Shown: positions 57,801-64,000 of the stretch, one piece after another
Position numbering within the stretch: the first letter of the stretch is position 1
How the letters are laid out: the number at the start of each line of letters is the position of its first letter
Notes under the pieces: generated by a model
Told to the model about the DNA's origin: nothing
Seen by the model: only the letters and a program-made list of their open reading frames with translations
Database searches by the model: none
Position numbers and translations under genes: made by a program
Origin: Morella rubra
Lineage: Eukaryota; Streptophyta; Magnoliopsida; Fagales; Myricaceae
Direction of reading: 5' to 3'
Assembly (NCBI GenBank): GCA_003952965.2
Contig: CM025854.1
Coordinates: forward strand, 15,912,247-15,976,246
Length of the DNA: 64,000 nucleotides

Positions 57801-60800
57801 CTCAACAATGTGAAAGGAACATAGAGTTCATCAAAGATGCCAGTAGGTGCACATACTTAGCATGAGGCTCGCTTGAATAACGCATCATTGCGGGAATCAG
57901 TTTCCTTGGGTTCAGATTGTTTGTGGCCATCCATGACTCCACAGTTTCATATGCATCAAGCATGATGAGGTCCGGGGCAAACTTGTACTGCAAAAGAATT
58001 TCAATGATTATGGAGGTACAGTGTGGGGAAAAGGGCGACCATCACACATGGGGAAAATGTTTCGACTCTACCTGAAGGTCTAGAGGAACAGCAGGTCTAT
58101 GAAGAACTTCCAATGCTTTCTTTGCTTCTCCTTGCTGAATCGACAAGTGAAAGACAACTATAAATACTAAATAAAAAAACTGGCTACCAGATTTAACAAT
58201 ATGTGGTTAGTAAACTATCGAGGATCAGTAATCAATTATCTATATCTCAAAGCTAAGCGTTGCATAACTTCTCTCTCCAATGTAACAGTCCTCTCTTATC
58301 AGGAATTTATGTTTCACTCCGTACAATAGACTTCTAGGACCTAACCTTTCCAGCACCTTTTGCCATATTGGATCCACAGTGTTCCAGTTAAAATGGGAAC
58401 GTGATTTGCAAATTTCCTTGGGTAACTTTTGCCTAATAATATGACTTTTTTTCGGGAAGTAACTGCACAACTCACATCAAGTGTCCAGACATGAAGCAAA
58501 AGTTGACAAGGGTGGGAGCCAATATCAGAGGCAACAAGCATGCTTATCAGCATGTGTATTGGTGCCCAATCTTGCTATGGTGTGTTGAGACTTGTCTGAA
58601 CTGCTCCCCTCTCTTATATTATAGGGGCTTTCTTACTCTAGGAGGGGAAGGTGAAAAAGAAGTTATTGGTGCCAGGAGTACGCAAACATTTGCTGTTTAC
58701 CAGAAAATGTCACTCAAACTCGTTAGACAGGACAATAAGTTTAAAATACCAAATCCTCTTCCTTCATTGGAATGGTGCCATCTATATCATTACCAGAACC
58801 AGTAGGACTTAAAGTTCTCTTCTTATGCTGTAGGGTTTTGGTATGCATCCCCAGCTTTATCTGCCAAAGGAGGAGTATTAGGTGAATCCTGGACAAGTCC
58901 TCTTAATGAGAGTGGAGATATAACTACTGGGTAGTAGGCTTTTGGGTAGAAAATCCCTCAGGGCTAAGACTTTTTCCTTTTAACAAAACTAATGCATACG
59001 AAAGTGGTTGTTTGGGGGAGGGGGATGGGAGAGGGAAAAGCAGACCAAAGAACCAAAAACCATCTTTTGTAGCGGAACTAATTAGGCCAGACTAAGTTCC
59101 CAGAAAGGAAAAAAAAAAACACAGAACCACTAAGATCACCTTGCATTTGAATAACACAAGACCCAAAGAAGCTCTCAGAAGCGGATCCTTAGGAAAGGTA
59201 AATCATAAATATACTAAGAGATTGAAAACTGGAGTTAAGAGAACCTCTAAGTAGCAGCAACAAGTGATGAGAATGACATTTTTTCCAAAGAAATTCAAAA
59301 GGCTTCTAAACGCACCTGAATATAGTGGTGAACAACAATTTCATACTGCTCCTTCAGACTCGCAAAATATACTAATTCTTCCACCCGACCATAGCTGTAG
59401 TATATTCCAAAAGAGAGACAAAGAATTTTATCAGTCTTTTAATTCAAGAGAAATTTAGAGAAAGTGGCATATTTAAGAAATCTTATTTTCAATGTAAAAC
59501 ATGGCACTACTTCAATAGCTATAGAACTTGAGAAATGAGATAAGTAAATATACAGTGAAATCATATTTGTTCTGCTAAAAGTGAACCAAGTAACATAGCA
59601 TTAAATAAGAAGTCTAATTCTAGACTATCCCTCACAAAAACTTCAAACTATGCAAGTACATGGTCTCAATCTAGGATAATTTGTTATTCTTTTCCTCAAG
59701 AATTCAGATATTGAGGCACTTTAGCAAATCCACACCCAGAGCCCCCAGGCAAAAAACCTTTGGGTTTCTCACAATAATCTCTTCATGCTGAAGAAGAATG
59801 GCTCAAATACTCATTCATGAGAGGCAAACAATCTATAGCAGATTATGAGGACAACTACCTTTCTAAAAGTGTCATTGTAGTTGCTTCGTCCAACACATCC
59901 TTGCAGTCACTGAGAAAAGCACGAAACTCTTTAATGATGGATTGGTACTCTGAACTATGATTATCCACAGCAGTGTCATCTTCCAACAGCAGCCGGTTTA
60001 TCTAAAATCATAAGAAATCTGCATTTAATTTCAAATGGCAACACAAAAATACATGCCTTGTAACTACTGCAGTGAAGGGATGGATGGCATCTTTTCAGAT
60101 ACACTACATGTAGAAGCTAACTAGAGCCCGGAATGTTGCTACAAATGTTTCTCAAAAATTGCTCTCATGCATTTGCACCCTCTTCTCAACAAGATTAGAA
60201 CATAAAAGAGGTGGCCAACAATACCACCGGTTTGCCTAGACATACAGTGTGAACATATGAAGGACCAAGACAAACTAGCAGACGTTGTGTTGATCCCAAC
60301 TCCTCAGAGAAAGCATAAGCCTTTTCCTTTTGTGCTTAACATCTTTTGAGTTTAGTGCAATTCTTTTCCTTTAGCCTCGTTGAATACGGATCAGTAGTCA
60401 CGAATTGCATTGAAGAAATGGTACCAAACTAACATCCAATACATAATATGCAAAATATTAAACCAAAGCATCTTGATTCTCTAATTCGTGATAACAATAA
60501 ATAAAGTTTTGACAGAGCTATCTAGCATGGCAGAGAGGAAGAAAGAGACAGCCAGGTCATTCCATCCAAGAGACAAGCATAAAAAGAAGCAAAACCTTGT
60601 CCAAGTACAATTCGGTAGCCCAAGTGGAGATCATTGTTATTTGGCATTTATCATCCTTTTCAAGACTATCAAGCTTCCGCAGTAAGAAAGTTCTCAAAGC
60701 ATCCTGCAAATAAGTAAAGCCCATATAAAATTGTGAAGAACGTTTCAAGAATATTTGATGGGGCTTAAATTTGAGGGAAGCATGAAGACAAGAAATATGA

Positions 60801-63800
60801 AGGGCAATATGAAACCTATATTTCCTTTTTTTTTTTTTTTTTGATAAGTATAACCTATATTTCCTATGTTGAGCTCAGTACCGGCATCCAATCCACTAAA
60901 CCAAAACCATTAAAAAGAAAAAAAGAAAAAAGGAATGGCAAAAGGAAAAAATAATAGAATGCATTATCAGAGGAGATCTTTAGATTACATGTCTCTACAT
61001 CCTCATGAAGGTAAAGCAATGAAAAATACTCCGATTTACCTGTTCGCTTATGCTAATGAACTTTAGAGAGACCTCCTCAAACGACAATATATAGTTAATC
61101 TGCAAAATGTTTCCCGTCAGTTACAATGCTGCCATCTCAATATAAGGACCAAAACAGAGAACGCATAACTCGATATAGACATAGACTAAAGCTTTCCAAG
61201 AGATAATGCCCTCAAGTTAAAAGGTAAGACCATCATGAGTGTGCATTCACAATTTATGTGATTCCACCAACAAAGAATTGTCAAGAAACGCTCAGGTTAG
61301 TTAAAGGACATGAGTGTTTTTGCCCAATGGAGTGATCAGATTAGAACAAACAAATCTCCTACACTATCTTGAAATACCGTTACTTAGTGAGTTACACCCA
61401 ATATCAATGATAACATTATTGGAATCAGAGACCTGAAGTTACAAAAGACCAAAAGAGAAAGTGAAGAAAGATCGAGCGGACAAACTTAACCATTAATCAC
61501 AACAAAAGCCATTGGAAACTGGTATGATGGTATGGGCAGTGTCATGAACTAAGGATTAAATGAAGCATTGGCAGTATCTGGGTGATCAGGTCGTGGCCAC
61601 TCTTTAGGGTTATACAGAATCTTCTGAACTCAACAGGTGAAACATATATGGATTTTTTCAGTATGTTTTTGGGATGATTGCTTCAGTATCAAGTTTCATT
61701 CATAAGACATGACATAACTATGAAAAAATATTGGACAAACCTGTACATCAACATTGTAACTTCAATCCATTGACATTATAAGATCAAGTAACAGAGAGTT
61801 TACTTTAGCAAAGAAAGATGCTGCTCTGAGATAATCCTTGGACGAAAATGCAGCTTCAGCCTGCACCATGAATGACTCTATTAAACACTACCCAGATACA
61901 AGATCTAGTAGATAAATGTATGCTGACAATAAAGACATAAAATAAAGTTGTGACATAATTAGAACAACCAAGTGTTGTAGTTCAAATATAATCAATTAGT
62001 AATGACCTGTACTAAATATACTTGGTCTCGCTGGAGTGGATCGCGACAATTTGCCAAAGCCGCAGCATACTCCTTCATGTCCAGATAAACCTTCCACATA
62101 TCCCGGCCTTCATCATTGACAGATACCTGAATTATACTCTCAAATCGGGAGTATTAGGATCACTGTACTCTCTGATAGAACATGGACCAAAAATAGAAGA
62201 GATAAAGACCTCAGAAGATGCAACCTGAAATACAGAGTTTTGGTCATAAGCATAGAACAATCCAGCAGTGGCATCACTGCATAATCCGATGATACCCCTT
62301 GAAACTGACTCCGAGGTTAGATCAAACTGAAGTTCCTCTATGATTTGCTCACTAATTCTATTTAAAACCTACAAAATGTAAAAACAACAGACTTTTCAGG
62401 ACTAGTACCTCATATTTATTACCAGAATTGAAAATGTAGCATTCCAAAGGTTGAAAAGAAAGGGGCTTATTCATAAGTAAAGGTATGTTACAACTGTTAA
62501 GTAAATACACACCTTGACCTTATTCCCAATAAGAAGCAAGAAATGAAACTCAGACACTGCCATGGAACTGGGTTTAACTGCCTCAGCACCTTCAGACAAT
62601 TTGGAATAGTCCAATAGAGCCTTGTTCTCCACAAAATTTTCGTCTCCATTTGGAGAACTGCCCCAAGAGATTTACAAGTAAAGTAAATGAACAGAAAACA
62701 AAACAAATTTCATACTGCAACTATAGATGATGCATAATCAAGAATTAATGCACTAAATATCAAGGAAGTACATTGGGCAAGCTCCAAAAAACAAATCACG
62801 AAGTCAGTATTGACTAAAGCACGAAAGCCACTACCCTAAGTGAATGGTTTGTAATTAACACAACAGGAAGGAATAATCAAATCTCATACTCTTACCTATG
62901 CTGTGCTCCAAAGTTTAACCCACCGTGATAGATACCAGCTCCAGAAAGCCATGCAAAATGTATAGCTCTTCTTTGCTTGATGTAGAAATGCAGTTCACTG
63001 AAAGTTGACCAAAATTGCAAGGAAGCCTCATATTCATAAAATAGAAAAGAATTAACTAGAGACAAACTTCAGGCAGGTAGCACAAGTGCAAAATTTTAAG
63101 GAAGAGAAGGATTCTTCCAATTCAAAATTTTCAAAATATGACACCTTTACAGTTTAGTACTTGATTTTGTCAACAAGGTATTAACAGTATGTAAAAAGGG
63201 AGAAAGAAAAAACAAATAGCACTTACCTGTTCAGTATTTCACCAGGAAGTTCCATGAAATGCACCGTACGCTCTAAATAACTTGCAAAAACAGCCTAAAA
63301 AATTACAATGGACAGAGCAGCAAAATAAGACACACTGTAGGCAGAAAATAAATCATTCCACAGTGCAGCGAACAATCGGACATGTTCATTGTTGAGAGTC
63401 AGTCAAATATACATGGACAATGAAGAATGCATGATAAGTAAACTCACCTCCAACGATCCCATCCCAATGAAAGAGTAGAGTCTTGTAGGAGTAACAGCCA
63501 TCACATAGTATCTAGTTCCATTGATTATGCTAGCTGTTTCCATCTGCACTTGAGGCAATAGGACCAAAAGGGTGAATGCCTTCGTTACAAAGTTATATTG
63601 ATAATTCCATTTGCAGAAAACTTTAGCTTTCAATTTCTGAAATCAAGATAGATTTGGTTAATCTAGCTTCTACCTTCATTCCATTTCAGGGCAACACCTA
63701 CCCCACTTCCCTCCCCCTAACAGAAAATGGCCTTTCAGTGTTTTGTCCACCTACAGGTAACTGAATGTAACACAGAAAAAAAACTTATATTCCTTGAAAC

Positions 63801-64000
63801 ATATAAGGTTTAAACTGTTCTAGCAAATCCATAGTAGCTGATTAAGCATTGTCAGCCAGAAAAGCCATGGCCAACAGACCAACATATCGTAAGATACAAG
63901 TAAGACGCTAGTACAAGCGGCTTAAGAAAAGGCAACAACTGTCAATGAATGCACATTTTTCCAGAAGAGACGGCAGAAAAAGATTGTACCTGTAAATCCA
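48890..64000 (-). CDS. VPS18: VPS18 vacuolar-sorting subunit (HOPS/CORVET), 5' end outside window
   Basis: Twenty-one exons can be traced (5' to 3'): 64000-63990 (partial), 63543-63448, 63294-63227, 62997-62896, 62657-62513, 62368-62225, 62126-62007, 61860-61804, 61099-61040, 60703-60596, 60001-59859, 59394-59316, 58134-58072, 57987-57857, 56933-56828, 56264-56077, 54655-54428, 53107-52952, 52334-52173, 49502-49386, 49063-48890. The product matches plant VPS18 (Arabidopsis At1g12470, about 990 residues) from roughly residue 185 to the end. It is a core subunit of the HOPS and CORVET tethering complexes for vacuole and endosome fusion. Landmarks: METASIINGTRYYVMAVTPT; the clathrin-repeat region NETHEVIKYLEYCVHRLHNE; and a C-terminal RING built from CGVC, CGHAFHAQC and CPFCG, ending SFSLPV. 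Exon 56264-56077 is 188 nt instead of 189, with one base missing near 56247 (EDDSAL|LRFLQFKFG), which breaks the frame. Three introns carry retroelement insertions. Confidence 0.95.
49871..51109 (+). mobile_element. Solo Copia-type LTR in a VPS18 intron
   Basis: Starts TGTTTGCTTTTGTCCAC and ends GAACTTGCA, colinear with the LTR at 13835-15023. Shared landmarks include caatcgatgtt.tgatga, gcaaggagctcaaa, tcttagtttcacttttga, ggtcgaccggtacaac, a tatataagg promoter box at about 50520, and ggtggatgtaagcggg. No internal retrotransposon sequence follows, so it is a solo LTR, antisense to VPS18. Candidate target duplications (atagt / ataaa) match poorly, consistent with age. Confidence 0.8.
54967..56037 (-). 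mobile_element. 5'-truncated L1-type LINE in a VPS18 intron
   Basis: On the minus strand the element encodes the C-terminal part of a plant LINE reverse transcriptase polyprotein: LWRFISKGWDPFSHFIRFEV, then GNRVRFWSDLWCGERPLR, followed by the zf-RVT region (KDKMCWMGTKTGIFSVKSMY). It ends with an aataaag signal and a poly(A) tail (T-run at 54967-54976). It is flanked by a perfect 15-base duplication, aaagtggaataacaa, at 54952-54966 and 56038-56052. The frame has been lost after SCSPVMSF. It lies in the same orientation as VPS18 in the intron between exons 56264-56077 and 54655-54428. Confidence 0.95.
60813..60865 (-). mobile_element. Tiny poly(A) retroposon insertion with 14-bp target duplication
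   Basis: The 14 bases aacctatatttcct occur at 60813-60826 and again at 60852-60865. Between them is only a T-run and gataagta. On the minus strand this is tacttatc followed by poly(A), the typical last bases of plant L1 elements. It is therefore an extremely 5'-truncated LINE (or LINE-primed) insertion, in the VPS18 intron between exons 61099-61040 and 60703-60596. Confidence 0.75.

Overview
This is nuclear DNA from a flowering plant, most likely a eudicot. The genes are intron-rich with ordinary GT-AG junctions, the intergenic DNA is AT-rich, and the window is full of plant-type transposons (hAT, Copia LTRs, L1-type LINE, MITEs). Nothing prokaryotic or organellar is seen. The species cannot be fixed from sequence alone.

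Six protein genes are supported. (1) A two-exon, plastid-targeted multi-span membrane protein on the minus strand (868-3452), which I believe is the EMB1923 (At4g28210) orthologue. (2) and (3) Two head-to-tail external type II NAD(P)H dehydrogenases on the plus strand (18741-25087 and 25773-30128). Each reconstructs to 10 exons and exactly 580 residues, with nearly identical exon lengths. The first is NDB1-like and the second belongs to the NDB2/3/4 group. (4) A mitochondrial-type PPR protein on the minus strand (33886-37492) with a frameshift. (5) A single-exon 473-residue coiled-coil/basic protein on the minus strand (40909-42330). (6) The VPS18 vacuolar-sorting subunit on the minus strand (48890 to beyond 64000). 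Its last 21 exons can be traced down to the RING finger, and one exon has a 1-nt deletion.

The rest is mostly mobile DNA. At 5.6-5.96 kb is a relic of a UGT85A-like glycosyltransferase. From 6.6 to 18.6 kb lies a repeat-rich gap holding a 433-bp hAT-like non-autonomous element, a Copia gag fragment, a decayed hAT transposase and a Copia LTR inserted into it. At 30.65-32.76 kb is a poly(A)-tailed retroposon. At 37.8-39.6 kb are two large inverted-repeat elements. At 42,873-47,710 is a complete 4,838-bp hAT transposon with a perfect 8-bp target duplication, a broken transposase and an internal minisatellite. VPS18 introns hold a solo LTR, a 5'-truncated LINE with a perfect 15-bp target duplication, and a tiny poly(T) insertion.

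The most biologically interesting feature is the tandem NDB pair. The copies differ at the residue expected to decide NADPH versus NADH use (Gln267 versus Glu266) and in the EF-hand loop. This would place two differently specialised respiratory-chain bypass enzymes side by side. I found no clearly novel multi-gene system. The frameshifts in the PPR gene, VPS18 and the hAT transposase mostly lie in short homopolymers, so assembly error must be excluded before calling these genes dead.
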